Shown here piece by piece: positions 1 to 8,450 of a DNA stretch of 15,910 nucleotides (position 1 is the stretch's first letter; every line of letters begins with the position of its first letter). The stretch is taken from positions 1 through 15,910 of the forward strand of contig URGJ01000027.1 in the NCBI GenBank assembly GCA_900547445.1, written 5' to 3'. The stretch comes from an uncultured Oscillospiraceae bacterium (GTDB lineage: Bacteria > Bacillota > Clostridia > Oscillospirales > Acutalibacteraceae). The notes beneath the pieces are model-generated. The model worked only from the letters and a program-made list of their open reading frames with translations, ran no database searches and was not told the DNA's origin. A program made the translations under genes and the position numbers.

Positions 1-85
1 ATTCGTCACTTATTTTTTATTGCCAACTGTAACATATCTATTGTAAACCTACAAACAAAAAAACGGCTGTCGTCTTATTTTTTGG

Positions 86-114
86 TTGCTAATATCGCAA
101 ATATGTGGTATTAT
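86..114 (+). promoter_or_regulatory. Candidate sigma-A promoter upstream of the structured element and murI
   Basis: A -35-like TTGCTA (86-91) is followed after 17 bases by TATTAT (109-114), with an extended -10 TGG just before it (106-108). Transcription would begin near 121, so the transcript would carry the whole 130-408 inverted-repeat element as a leader of about 300 bases before murI. The -35 match is only moderate. This is a prediction from motif and spacing. Confidence 0.5.
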
Positions 115-129
115 AAAATGAATAAAAAT

Positions 130-408
130 TTAGTCATTGGAAAGTCGAACCCGACAAGCCTGACAATGTAAATTTTGCGTTGTAAGCTTGTCTTGTCACC
201 CCGAAGGCGTTAGCCTTTCGGCGTTTCGCACCTTCCTGACAACAAAAAATTTATCATTGGCAGGTCGTTTCGAGTTTCTGCCACCGAATTTTTTATTCGG
301 CGAAGCGTGAATTTGCAGGAATACTAAAGTATTTTAAAAATGAACGCAAAGCCGCAATATAAAATGCGGTGTGCGAAACCTTATCGTGCTCGACTTTCCA
401 ATGACTAA
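130..408. repeat. 279-bp element with perfect 19-bp terminal inverted repeats and nested hairpins (MITE-like or structured leader RNA)
   Basis: The ends 130-148 (TTAGTCATTGGAAAGTCGA) and 390-408 are exact reverse complements. Between them lie several non-crossing helices: 153-159/186-192, 201-208/213-221 (one bulge), 223-231/371-379, 259-263/278-282, 284-289/295-300, 320-325/328-333 and 352-356/365-369. No plausible coding sequence is present. The arms start and end in TA-containing sequence (TTAGTC...GACTAA), which would fit a TA target duplication as in Tc1/mariner/IS630-type miniature elements. Its place just after a promoter and against the murI ribosome-binding site fits a structured 5' leader equally well. 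I do not recognise it as a named family, and no second copy is visible in this window. Confidence 0.75.
244..267 (+). repeat. Internal degenerate direct copy of the element's left terminus
   Basis: Positions 245-267 repeat 124-147 with two substitutions and one missing base. The shared core is an A-run, TTTA, TCATTGG and, after four less conserved bases, GTCG or its equivalent. The copy includes the A-rich stretch just outside the left inverted repeat. That suggests duplication of an end, or a second element fused inside the first. Confidence 0.6.
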
Positions 409-420
409 GGGGTTGATTGC

Positions 421-1239
421 ATGGCGGACAGTCGTGCAATAGGCGTTTTCGATTCGGGACTCGGCGGGCTTACGGTGGTAAGAGAGCTTATTAAGCGCAA
501 CCCATACGAGAATATAGTATATTTCGGCGATACGGGCAGAGTGCCTTACGGTACAAGAAGCCGAGAGACAATTAAAAAATACGCCGCAGAGGACGAGCGG
601 TTTTTACTAAAGCATAATGTAAAGCTTATTATCGCCGCCTGCGGTACGGTGTCTTCCGTTGCGGCGGATAGCGCCGTGACTCTTCCCGTACCGTTTTTTG
701 AAATGGTGACCCACGCGGCAAGAGCGGCGGTAAAGGCAACAAAAAACCGTAAAATCGGGGTTATCGGCACTACGGCGACAGTACTTAGCGGCAGTCACAA
801 AAAGGAGATTTTAAAGCTTTTGCCCGAAGCTGATGTTACCGCCGAGGGCTGTCCGCTTTTTGTGCCACTTGTAGAGTCGGGCTGGTACGGCGAGGACAAT
901 ATTGTTGTGTTGGAGACGGTACGGCGGTATCTCGCGCCCGTAATAAGCGCGGGCTGTGATACGCTGATACTCGGCTGTACCCATTATCCGGTACTTGAGG
1001 GGGCTATAAGGCGGGTTACAGAGGGTAAAATCACCCTTATAAACCCCGGGATTGCCGTTTCGGAGGCTGTTTCCGATTTTATTAAGCGTAACGGTATTGA
1101 AAATAATTCAAAAAACGCGGGAGTTCACAATTTTTATGTGAGCGACAAGCCCGATTCCTTTAAGGCTCAGGCATCTGTGCTTTTGGGCGAGGAGCTTGAC
1201 GACCGCAGGGTAGAACAGGTGGATTTAAGTACGCTATGA
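421..1239 (+). CDS. murI: Glutamate racemase MurI
   Basis: Converts L-glutamate to D-glutamate in the cytoplasm for peptidoglycan precursors (used by MurD), through a two-cysteine, cofactor-free mechanism. The 272-residue length is normal. The N-terminal motif VFDSGLGGLTV with Asp11, the DTGRVPYG segment (37-44), the first catalytic cysteine Cys74 and the second in GCTHYP (Cys186, with His188) are all present. The motif around Cys74 reads ACGTVSS where the family usually has ACNTAS, so the usual Asn is a Gly. The ATG has an AAGGGG Shine-Dalgarno at 407-412 with 8 bases of spacing; this site touches the right arm of the 130-408 inverted repeat. The stop overlaps the next gene's start (ATGA), so coupled translation is likely. 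The identification is secure; only the effect of the Gly is uncertain. Confidence 0.96.
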   Translation: MADSRAIGVFDSGLGGLTVVRELIKRNPYENIVYFGDTGRVPYGTRSRETIKKYAAEDERFLLKHNVKLIIAACGTVSSVAADSAVTLPVPFFEMVTHAARAAVKATKNRKIGVIGTTATVLSGSHKKEILKLLPEADVTAEGCPLFVPLVESGWYGEDNIVVLETVRRYLAPVISAGCDTLILGCTHYPVLEGAIRRVTEGKITLINPGIAVSEAVSDFIKRNGIENNSKNAGVHNFYVSDKPDSFKAQASVLLGEELDDRRVEQVDLSTL

Positions 1240-1664
1240 TGAAGGATGTAATCATAAATATCAGCGGCGAGCAGGGAATCGATAATGATTCTGATACGAT
1301 AGAGCTTACTACCGTCGGCCGCTTCGGCGAAAAGAACGGAAGCTATTATTTAACATATGATGAAACCGAAATGCTCTCGGTGGGAGGCGCTGTCAAAACA
1401 GGCATTTATATAAAGCCCGATAAATCGGTGGTTTTGCAGCGTACGGGTTCGGTTGAAAGCCGGCTTATAGTTGAGGAGGGAAAGCGCAGTATATGCTGTT
1501 ATAACACCTCGGCGGGCGAGCTTTTAATAGGTATATTCGGGGAAAAGGTGAAAACCGATTTAACGCCTAAAGGCGGCGAAATTTCGATGAAATATACAAT
1601 AGATTCTAATTTAAGGCTTGTAAGCCGAAATTCTGTAAAAATTTCTGTCAGAGAGGTAAAGTAA
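1236..1664 (+). CDS. DUF1934 (YwiB-like) small beta-barrel protein
   Basis: A 142-residue protein with no signal peptide or membrane segment. It is rich in alternating hydrophobic strands with short turns (for example GSYYLTYDE near 34-42), ending in a strand-rich SMKYTIDSNLRLVSRNSVKISV segment. This matches the calycin-like DUF1934 family represented by Bacillus subtilis YwiB, whose gene also lies directly before argS. The biochemical role is not known. The start is the first of two adjacent ATG codons and overlaps the murI stop by four bases; no strong independent ribosome-binding site is seen, which fits translational coupling. The family call rests on overall pattern, length and the argS neighbour. 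Confidence 0.8.
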   Translation: MMKDVIINISGEQGIDNDSDTIELTTVGRFGEKNGSYYLTYDETEMLSVGGAVKTGIYIKPDKSVVLQRTGSVESRLIVEEGKRSICCYNTSAGELLIGIFGEKVKTDLTPKGGEISMKYTIDSNLRLVSRNSVKISVREVK

Positions 1665-3353
1665 ATGTCATTACTGGTAGCAAAAGCAAAGGAAGAGGTT
1701 AAGGTTTGCGTATTAAACGCGGCAAAGTCCGCTATAGAAAAGGGAATTTTGGAGAATGCCGAGCTTGCGGAGTTTACGGTTTCTGTTCCGCAGAACCGCG
1801 AACACGGTGACTGGGCGGTAAACGCAGCTATGGTCTGGGCAAGAGCTTTTCACAAGGCTCCCCGCCAGATTGCGGAAATTCTTGCTGAAGAATTTGATTT
1901 TTCAGGCACTTATATTGAGAAATATGAGATAGCAGGCCCCGGTTTTATTAACTTCTTTTTGTCGGACAGATACTATGCCGATATCTTGGCCGATGTATGT
2001 GAAAAAGGCGCTGATTACGGCAAAAGCAATTACGGCGAGGGCAAGCGAGTTTTGGTGGAGTTTGTCTCCGCCAACCCCACAGGCCCTATGCACATAGGAA
2101 ACGCCCGCGGCGGCGCTTTGGGAGACTGTCTTGCTTCTGTTTTAGAGGCGGCGGGCTATTATACCGAGCGGGAGTTTTACATTAACGACGCGGGAAATCA
2201 GATTAATAAATTCGGTCTTTCCTTAGACCTTCGTTATCTACAGCTTTATAAGGACGGCATAGAAATGCCCGAGGATTCCTACCACGGCGAGGATATTATA
2301 AATCACGCCAAGGCGTTTGCCGAAATTCACGGGGACAGCTATGTAGAAAAGCCCGAAGACGAACGCAGAAAAGCGCTTGTTGAGTTTGCGCTTCCTAAAA
2401 ATATACAGGGTCTTCACGACGACCTTGCCAAATACCGTATTCATTACGATACCTGGTTTAAGGAAAGCTCCCTCCACCAAAGCGGGGAGACCGGGAGGAT
2501 CATAGAGCTTTTAAAGCAAAGCGGTCACACCTACGAACAGGAAAACGCCCTTTGGTTTAAGGCGACCGATTTTGGCTGTGACAAGGACTTTGTGCTTGTG
2601 CGCGCAAACGGCGTTCCTACCTATGTTGTGCCTGATATCGCCTATCATTACAACAAGCTCGTTGTTAGAAAGTTCGATAAGGCAATCGATATTTTGGGGG
2701 CTGACCACCACGGCTATGTGCCCCGCCTTAAGGCGGCGCTTACCGCTTTGGGAGTTGACGCAAATAAGCTTGACGCGGTGCTTATGCAGATGGTGCGCTT
2801 GGTTCGTGACGGCGAGGTTATTAAGGCTTCAAAGCGTTCGGGCAAGGCGATTACCCTTGTAACCTTGCTTGACGAAGTACCGATTGACGCGGCAAGATTC
2901 TTCTTTAATCTTAGAGAGCCTAACAGTCACTTTGATTTTGACCTCGACCTTGCTGTTAAGGAGTCTAACTCCAACCCCGTTTATTATGTTCAGTATGCTT
3001 ATGCGAGAATTTGCAGTATTATCCGCAATCTTGAGGGCGAGGGTATAACCCGCCGCAAATGCACTCCCGAAGAGCTTGAGCTTTTAAAAGCGCCCGAGGA
3101 AAGGGAGCTTACGCTTCATATCGCCGCGCTTACAGATGAGATAATCGCGGCGGCAAAGACCTATGACCCCGCGAGAATCACCCACTATGTTGAAGAGCTT
3201 GCGACAAAGTTCCATAAGTTTTATGCGGTCTGCCGCGTAAAGGGTGCGGACGAGTCTCTTATGCAGGCAAGGCTTACCCTTTGTGCGGACACCGCCGTTA
3301 CAATTAAAAACGTGCTTACTCTTATGAAGATAGACGCGCCCGAAAAAATGTAA
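1665..3353 (+). CDS. argS: Arginyl-tRNA synthetase
   Basis: Class I synthetase that attaches arginine to tRNA-Arg using ATP. At 562 residues it has the usual layout: an N-terminal tRNA-recognition domain (about 5-100), a Rossmann catalytic domain opening with SANPTGPMHIGNARGG (His143, Gly145, Asn146 form the HIGH-type motif), and a C-terminal DALR anticodon-binding domain (about 440-562) containing the typical VQYAYARICSI entry. The second signature is present as KASKR (387-391), a variant of KMSK; ArgRS enzymes tolerate variation here. The ATG follows the DUF1934 stop directly with an AGAGG ribosome-binding site 8 bases upstream, so it belongs to the same transcript as murI. Confidence 0.97.
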   Translation: MSLLVAKAKEEVKVCVLNAAKSAIEKGILENAELAEFTVSVPQNREHGDWAVNAAMVWARAFHKAPRQIAEILAEEFDFSGTYIEKYEIAGPGFINFFLSDRYYADILADVCEKGADYGKSNYGEGKRVLVEFVSANPTGPMHIGNARGGALGDCLASVLEAAGYYTEREFYINDAGNQINKFGLSLDLRYLQLYKDGIEMPEDSYHGEDIINHAKAFAEIHGDSYVEKPEDERRKALVEFALPKNIQGLHDDLAKYRIHYDTWFKESSLHQSGETGRIIELLKQSGHTYEQENALWFKATDFGCDKDFVLVRANGVPTYVVPDIAYHYNKLVVRKFDKAIDILGADHHGYVPRLKAALTALGVDANKLDAVLMQMVRLVRDGEVIKASKRSGKAITLVTLLDEVPIDAARFFFNLREPNSHFDFDLDLAVKESNSNPVYYVQYAYARICSIIRNLEGEGITRRKCTPEELELLKAPEERELTLHIAALTDEIIAAAKTYDPARITHYVEELATKFHKFYAVCRVKGADESLMQARLTLCADTAVTIKNVLTLMKIDAPEKM

Positions 3354-3378
3354 TTTTTCTCCAAGGAGATATTAAAAA

Positions 3379-4821
3379 ATGCAAAATAAAGAATTAAACC
3401 TTACAATGATAATGGATCTCTATGAGCTTACCATGGCAAACGGTATCTTTACAAGCGAGATGCGCGACACGGTGACATATTTCGATATGTTCTTCCGCCG
3501 CGTTCCCGACGACGGAGGATACGCGATTATGGCGGGGCTTGAACAGCTTATAGAGTATATGAACAATCTCGAGTTTACCGAAGAGGATATTGAGTATTTA
3601 GAGAGTCTGAAGCTGTTTTCCGAGGAATTTATCGACTATCTGCGTAACTTTAAATTTACCTGTGATGTTTGGGCTGTTCCAGAGGGTACGGTAATTTTTC
3701 CGCACGAGCCTATTGTTACGGTAAGAGGCCCCGCGATGCAGGCGCTTATGCTCGAAACTATGCTTCTGCTTACAATCAACCATCAGTCCCTTATTGCCAC
3801 AAAGGCAAACCGTATAGTCCGTGCGGCTGAAGGCAGACCCGTTATGGAGTTCGGCGCAAGGCGCGCCCACGGCTACGGTGCGGCGTATTACGGCGCAAGG
3901 GCGGCGATAATCGGCGGTTGCGCGGGTACCTCCTGTCTTCTTACAGCAAAGGATTTTGACACAAAGGCATCGGGCACAATGGCGCACAGTTGGGTTCAGC
4001 TTTTTGACGACGAGTACACCGCCTTTAAAACCTACGCCGAGAAGTACCCCGATTCCTGTATGCTGCTTGTTGATACCTACAATGTCTTAAAATCCGGTAT
4101 TCCCAACGCTATTAAGGTATTTGACGAGGTTTTAAAGCCTTTAGGCAAACGCCCGCTCGGAATACGTATTGACAGCGGCGATATAACCTATATAACAAAG
4201 CGCGCCCGCAAAATGCTTGACGAGGCAGGCTATCCCGACTGCAAAATCTGCATTTCAAATTCGCTTGACGAATACCTTATACGCGATATGATTTTCCAGG
4301 GCGCAAAGGTGGACAGCTACGGCGTTGGAGAACGCCTAATCACCGCTTCGAGCGAGGCGGTTTTCGGCGGAGTTTACAAGCTTTCCGCTGTTGAGAAAAA
4401 CGGTGAAATAATTCCTAAAATCAAGATAAGCGAGAACGCGGCTAAGATTACGCTGCCCGGCGTTAAGATTCCGTGGCGGCTTTACGACCGCGAAACGGGC
4501 AAGGCGATTGCCGACGTTATAACCCTTAATCATGAAAAAATAAGCTCCGACGAGCCTTACGAGATTTTTGACCCAGATCACACCTGGAAACGCAAGGTTG
4601 TAACCGACTTTGTTGCCAAAAAGCTTCAGATTAAGATTTTTGAAAAGGGCAGACAGGTATATTCCTCTCCGTCGGTTAAAGAAATTTCGAAATACCGTGC
4701 CGAGCAGGTTGACTCCCTTTGGGACGAGGTTACGCGCTTTGAAAATCCGCATACTTATTATGTGGATTTGTCCGAGGAGCTTTGGAATTTGCGCCACGAG
4801 CTTCTTAATAATCTTTCTTAA
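3379..4821 (+). CDS. pncB: Nicotinate phosphoribosyltransferase
   Basis: Joins nicotinate and PRPP to nicotinate mononucleotide, coupled to ATP hydrolysis, in the NAD salvage (Preiss-Handler) pathway. The 480-residue protein opens with the family-typical LTMIMDLYELTMANGIF. It has the EFGARRAHG segment (about 155-163), the HSW histidine at 203, corresponding to the phosphorylated histidine of the family, and the IDSGD phosphate-binding motif at 264-268. The length fits the longer Firmicute form with a C-terminal extension. AAGGAGAT at 3363-3370 precedes the ATG by 8 bases. It follows argS by 25 bases with no terminator visible, so co-transcription is likely. Confidence 0.96.
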   Translation: MQNKELNLTMIMDLYELTMANGIFTSEMRDTVTYFDMFFRRVPDDGGYAIMAGLEQLIEYMNNLEFTEEDIEYLESLKLFSEEFIDYLRNFKFTCDVWAVPEGTVIFPHEPIVTVRGPAMQALMLETMLLLTINHQSLIATKANRIVRAAEGRPVMEFGARRAHGYGAAYYGARAAIIGGCAGTSCLLTAKDFDTKASGTMAHSWVQLFDDEYTAFKTYAEKYPDSCMLLVDTYNVLKSGIPNAIKVFDEVLKPLGKRPLGIRIDSGDITYITKRARKMLDEAGYPDCKICISNSLDEYLIRDMIFQGAKVDSYGVGERLITASSEAVFGGVYKLSAVEKNGEIIPKIKISENAAKITLPGVKIPWRLYDRETGKAIADVITLNHEKISSDEPYEIFDPDHTWKRKVVTDFVAKKLQIKIFEKGRQVYSSPSVKEISKYRAEQVDSLWDEVTRFENPHTYYVDLSEELWNLRHELLNNLS

Positions 4822-4864
4822 TTGACTTATACTAATTTAAACTGCGGCAGAACGGAGAACAAAA

Positions 4865-5434
4865 ATGAAAAAAATATTTTGCTTTATAATGTCAATTTTA
4901 ATGATTATTTCTTTTGCCGCCTGCGGGAAGGATAAGGAAAAAGAGCCGACCGCAACGGTTGATATTGAATATTATGCCAAGCTCGGCGTAATTCCCGAGT
5001 GTAATTATAAGCTTGGGGAAAGCGTGGACACTATTCAGAATGCCCTTTCCTCCGAGGAGCAGTCGGCTGTAAGCGCGGGCGAGGAATATGTATACAATGT
5101 GACCGAGGGTGAAAAATCGGTACGCATTGATAACGGCAGCTTTTCGTATTTTTACGAAAAGGATAAAAAGGATGGCGGCATTTCATATATAGCGGCGTTT
5201 GACAAGGCGTACGGGTTTGAAACCGGGACCTCTATTCTTGATGTTAAGGATGCACTTACCGGATTTGATTACACAGAAGAGGCAGCGGATGACAGCAACG
5301 CATTTTTCCTTATGGGAATGGAAAACGGTACGATTAAGAAATATACCTTCGGCAGTACGGTTATTATGTTTGTCTTTCAGGATAACGAGCTGTTTGCCGC
5401 CGCGATTTATAACACGGATAACTGGACTATATAA
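4865..5434 (+). CDS. Small secreted lipoprotein with two similar modules, function unknown
   Basis: I do not recognise the family. The 189-residue product starts with a lipoprotein signal: MKK, a hydrophobic run to residue 17, then the lipobox FAAC with Cys20 as the lipidated residue. A charged linker (GKDKEKEP) follows, so the mature protein should be anchored to the outer face of the membrane. The remainder appears to be two tandem modules (about 48-112 and 118-182). Each opens with a helix after a Gly-x-Ser turn (LGESVDTIQNAL; TGTSILDVKDAL) and ends in strands (SFSYFYEKD..ISYIAAF; TVIMFVFQDNELFAAAIY). This resembles repeat folds such as BLIP/SmpA-like domains, which is inference only. A GGAG site lies 7 bases before the ATG. 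A weak promoter (TTAATA, 17 bases, TATACT at 4828-4833) may precede it. No substrate or partner can be named. Confidence 0.85.
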   Translation: MKKIFCFIMSILMIISFAACGKDKEKEPTATVDIEYYAKLGVIPECNYKLGESVDTIQNALSSEEQSAVSAGEEYVYNVTEGEKSVRIDNGSFSYFYEKDKKDGGISYIAAFDKAYGFETGTSILDVKDALTGFDYTEEAADDSNAFFLMGMENGTIKKYTFGSTVIMFVFQDNELFAAAIYNTDNWTI

Positions 5435-5455
5435 TATATTTTTTAGGAGAAATAA

Positions 5456-7855
5456 ATGGATTTAAATACAGAAGAAAGAATTTCCGTCCTCCCTCTGTTA
5501 CCGCTCAGAGGTTTAGTGGTATTCCCGGGAACGGTGCTTTCGTTTGATGTCGGAAGAAAAAAATCCTCCGCCGCGCTTAAGGCGGCAATGGAGAGCGACC
5601 AGCTTATTTTCGCAGTCGCCCAGAAGGAGGTATATGTCGAAGACCCCGAGGAGGGGGATTTATATGAGGTCGGATGCGTCGTAAAGGTTCGTCAGGTGCT
5701 CAAAATTTCGGAAAACGCCGTAAGGGTGCTCGTCGAGGGACTTTACCGCGCAAAGCACGGCGCAGTTTTATCGAAATCGGGCTTTGCGGTTTCCGAAATC
5801 ACCGAAATTAAGGACAAGCCGATAAAAAACCGCCTTGTTTATATAGAGTCTCTTATACGCCGAGTAAGGACGCAGTTTGAAAAATACGCCGAGGTGTATT
5901 CCAATATATCACCCGATGTAATTATGCGAATTGCCGAAGCTACGGATATCGGCTTTCTGGCGGATTTTATCGCGTCCAACGTCCCCGCGCCTTATGACGA
6001 TAGGCAGTATGTCCTTGAACAGGACGACCCTGTTCACAGGGCTAAAATACTTATTGAAATGCTTGATAAAGAGCGCGAAATAGGGGAAATCGACCGCAGA
6101 ATCAGCGAAAAGACAAAGGCGGCAATCGACGAAAACCAGCGCGAATATTATTTAAGAGAGCAGATTAGGGCGATTTCCGCCGAGCTTTACGGCGACGATT
6201 CGGCAGATGAAATCGATGAGTATCATTATAAAATCGACCGTTTAACGGCTTCGGAAGAGGTTAAAGATACTCTTCATAAAGAGGTAAACAAGCTTGCGAA
6301 AATGCCGTCGGGCTCCCATGAGGGCACGGTGGTAAGAGGGTATCTTGATACCTGCCTTGAACTGCCTTGGAACAAGGATACCGCCGTCTCTGCGGATATA
6401 AAAAAGGCGGAAAAAATACTTAACCGAGATATTTACGGTATGGATAAGGTTAAGGAGCGCATACTCGAAATGCTCTCGGTTTATGCCGTCGCGCCCGATA
6501 TTAAGGGACAGATTATATGCCTTGTAGGTCCTCCCGGAGTCGGCAAAACCTCGATAGGCAAAACCGTTGCCGAGTGTATGGGGCGTAAATTTGCAAGGGT
6601 CTCCTTGGGCGGCGTGCACGACGAGGCGGAAATAAGAGGTCACAGAAAGACCTATATCGGCGCTATGCCGGGTAAAATAATAGACGCTATAAGGAAGGCG
6701 GGCAGCGGCAATCCGCTGATACTGCTTGACGAGGTGGATAAATTAGGCAGCGATTACAAGGGCGACCCCTCTTCGGCTATGCTAGAGGTGCTTGACCCCG
6801 AGCAGAACAACACCTTCGTCGACCACTTTATTGAAATTCCTTACGATTTAAGCCGCGCGGTATTTATCGCAACGGCTAATACCACCGATACAATTCCCGC
6901 GCCCCTGCTTGACCGTATGGAAGTAATTGAGCTTGGAAGCTATACCCGCGAGGAAAAGTTTAACATTGCTAAAAAGCACCTTGTGCCGAAGGAAATTTCC
7001 CGCCACGGGCTTGATAATAAAAGGCTTAAAATTGCGGATTCTGCTATTTATGCGCTGATAGATTACTACACAAGGGAAGCGGGAGTCAGAAATCTTGAAC
7101 GCAAATTGGCGGCATTGTGCCGTAAATCGGCTAAAATCATCGCTTCTGGCGAGGCGGCAAAGGTAGCCCTTAAAGAGGCGGATGTTGAAAAAATGCTCGG
7201 AAAGCGCCGCTTTAAGCCCGAAACAATCCTCCCAAATGACGAGGTCGGCATTATTAACGGTCTTGCCTGGACGGCGGTGGGCGGCGAGATAATGCAGCTT
7301 GAAATCGCGTCTATGGCGGGTACGGGTAAGGTCGAGCTTACAGGCTCTTTAGGCGATGTTATGAAGGAGTCGGCAATGGCGGCGGTAAGCTATGTCCGCG
7401 CAAACGCCGAACGGCTTAATATTGACCCCGAGTTTTACAAAAAGCGTGATATACATATTCACGCGACCGAGGCGGCAGTACCTAAGGACGGTCCGTCGGC
7501 GGGCGTGACTATGACGGTGGGACTCGTTTCCGAGCTTACGGGAAGACCCGTTAAGCGGGACATTGCTATGACGGGCGAGGTCACGATTCGCGGCAGGGTA
7601 CTGCCTATCGGCGGACTTAAGGAAAAGTCGATGGCGGCATACCGCGGCGGGGTTAAAACCGTCTTTATACCGAAGGACAATGTTGCCGACCTCGACGAGG
7701 TGGACAGTACTGTTAAAGCAAATGTTCGTTTTGTTCCCGTTTCAAGCGTCGATGAAATTATAAAGGAAGCGCTTGTCTTTGACGGCGAAAAGGATAAAAC
7801 CCTGATGTTAGGCGGTATAATGCCTAAGCCCGCTGTCAACGCGATAAGTCAGTAG
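5456..7855 (+). CDS. lon: ATP-dependent protease Lon (LonA type)
   Basis: Hexameric cytoplasmic AAA+ serine protease that unfolds and degrades damaged and short-lived regulatory proteins. All domains are present in 799 residues: an N-terminal substrate-binding LON domain (about 10-205, starting LPLLPLRGLVVFPGT), a helical linker, an AAA+ module with Walker A GPPGVGKT (358-365) and Walker B LILLDEVDK (Asp425, Glu426), and a protease domain with the Ser681/Lys724 dyad in PKDGPSAG and GGLKEK. The 43-residue spacing of the dyad equals that in E. coli Lon. The absence of a membrane insert marks the bacterial LonA form. AGGAGA lies 5-10 bases before the ATG. The stop overlaps the ribosome-binding site of engB, as in the classic lon-ysxC arrangement. 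Confidence 0.97.
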   Translation: MDLNTEERISVLPLLPLRGLVVFPGTVLSFDVGRKKSSAALKAAMESDQLIFAVAQKEVYVEDPEEGDLYEVGCVVKVRQVLKISENAVRVLVEGLYRAKHGAVLSKSGFAVSEITEIKDKPIKNRLVYIESLIRRVRTQFEKYAEVYSNISPDVIMRIAEATDIGFLADFIASNVPAPYDDRQYVLEQDDPVHRAKILIEMLDKEREIGEIDRRISEKTKAAIDENQREYYLREQIRAISAELYGDDSADEIDEYHYKIDRLTASEEVKDTLHKEVNKLAKMPSGSHEGTVVRGYLDTCLELPWNKDTAVSADIKKAEKILNRDIYGMDKVKERILEMLSVYAVAPDIKGQIICLVGPPGVGKTSIGKTVAECMGRKFARVSLGGVHDEAEIRGHRKTYIGAMPGKIIDAIRKAGSGNPLILLDEVDKLGSDYKGDPSSAMLEVLDPEQNNTFVDHFIEIPYDLSRAVFIATANTTDTIPAPLLDRMEVIELGSYTREEKFNIAKKHLVPKEISRHGLDNKRLKIADSAIYALIDYYTREAGVRNLERKLAALCRKSAKIIASGEAAKVALKEADVEKMLGKRRFKPETILPNDEVGIINGLAWTAVGGEIMQLEIASMAGTGKVELTGSLGDVMKESAMAAVSYVRANAERLNIDPEFYKKRDIHIHATEAAVPKDGPSAGVTMTVGLVSELTGRPVKRDIAMTGEVTIRGRVLPIGGLKEKSMAAYRGGVKTVFIPKDNVADLDEVDSTVKANVRFVPVSSVDEIIKEALVFDGEKDKTLMLGGIMPKPAVNAISQ

Positions 7856-7861
7856 GGAAAT

Positions 7862-8446
7862 ATGAATTATAATAACGCAATCTTTGAAAAATCCTTCGGC
7901 ACAGCCGCTCAGCTTGAAGCCTCGGACTTGCCCGAAATCTGCTTTTGCGGACGGTCGAATGTCGGAAAATCCTCCCTTATTAATAGGGTTCTCGGCAGAA
8001 AATCGATTGCGCGGGTAAGCTCTAAGCCGGGGAAAACCGTAACTGTGAATTTTTACAGGGTCGGGGACTTCCGCCTTGTCGATTTGCCGGGCTACGGCTA
8101 CGCAAAGGTGCCTTTTTCCGAAAAAAGCCGCTGGGCGGAGCTTATGGAAGGCTATTTTCAGTCGGGCAGGAATATAAAAATGGCGTTTCAGCTTATCGAT
8201 ATGCGCCACCCCGCGACCGAATTTGATATTTCAATGCTCGACTTTATGTCGCAGATGGAGATACCCTACACGGTGATTCTTACAAAGTCCGATAAGCTTA
8301 ATAAAACCGAAACCGAAAACCGCCTTTCGCTTATCAGGGAAGAGCTCGGCGTTTTTGCCGAGAACACCGAAATAATACCCTTTTCCGCACAGAATAACGA
8401 CGGTGTCGAAAAACTTCGCTCGGTAATAGAAAACAGTCTCAAGTGA
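7862..8446 (+). CDS. engB: Ribosome-biogenesis GTPase EngB/YsxC
   Basis: TRAFAC-class GTPase needed for late assembly of the 50S ribosomal subunit. The 194-residue protein shows the P-loop GRSNVGKSS (30-38), the switch I region SSKPGKT (Thr59), DLPGYG (74-79), TKSDK (141-145) and the G5-like SAQ (175-177). Length and motif spacing are normal. It starts six bases after the lon stop, and its AGGGA ribosome-binding site overlaps that stop, so lon and engB are almost surely co-transcribed. No terminator is visible between engB and the T-box promoter starting at 8451, so some read-through into the asnS leader is possible. Confidence 0.96.
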   Translation: MNYNNAIFEKSFGTAAQLEASDLPEICFCGRSNVGKSSLINRVLGRKSIARVSSKPGKTVTVNFYRVGDFRLVDLPGYGYAKVPFSEKSRWAELMEGYFQSGRNIKMAFQLIDMRHPATEFDISMLDFMSQMEIPYTVILTKSDKLNKTETENRLSLIREELGVFAENTEIIPFSAQNNDGVEKLRSVIENSLK

Positions 8447-8450
8447 AATG

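Noticed and set aside
40..85. A-run/T-run pair around CGGCTGTCG as a terminator of an upstream gene
   Set aside because: The A and T runs could pair, but the middle does not form a GC stem, and no upstream gene is visible.
2572..2862. 96-residue forward reading frame inside argS
   Set aside because: It overlaps the argS catalytic core in another frame, has no ribosome-binding site and no recognisable content.
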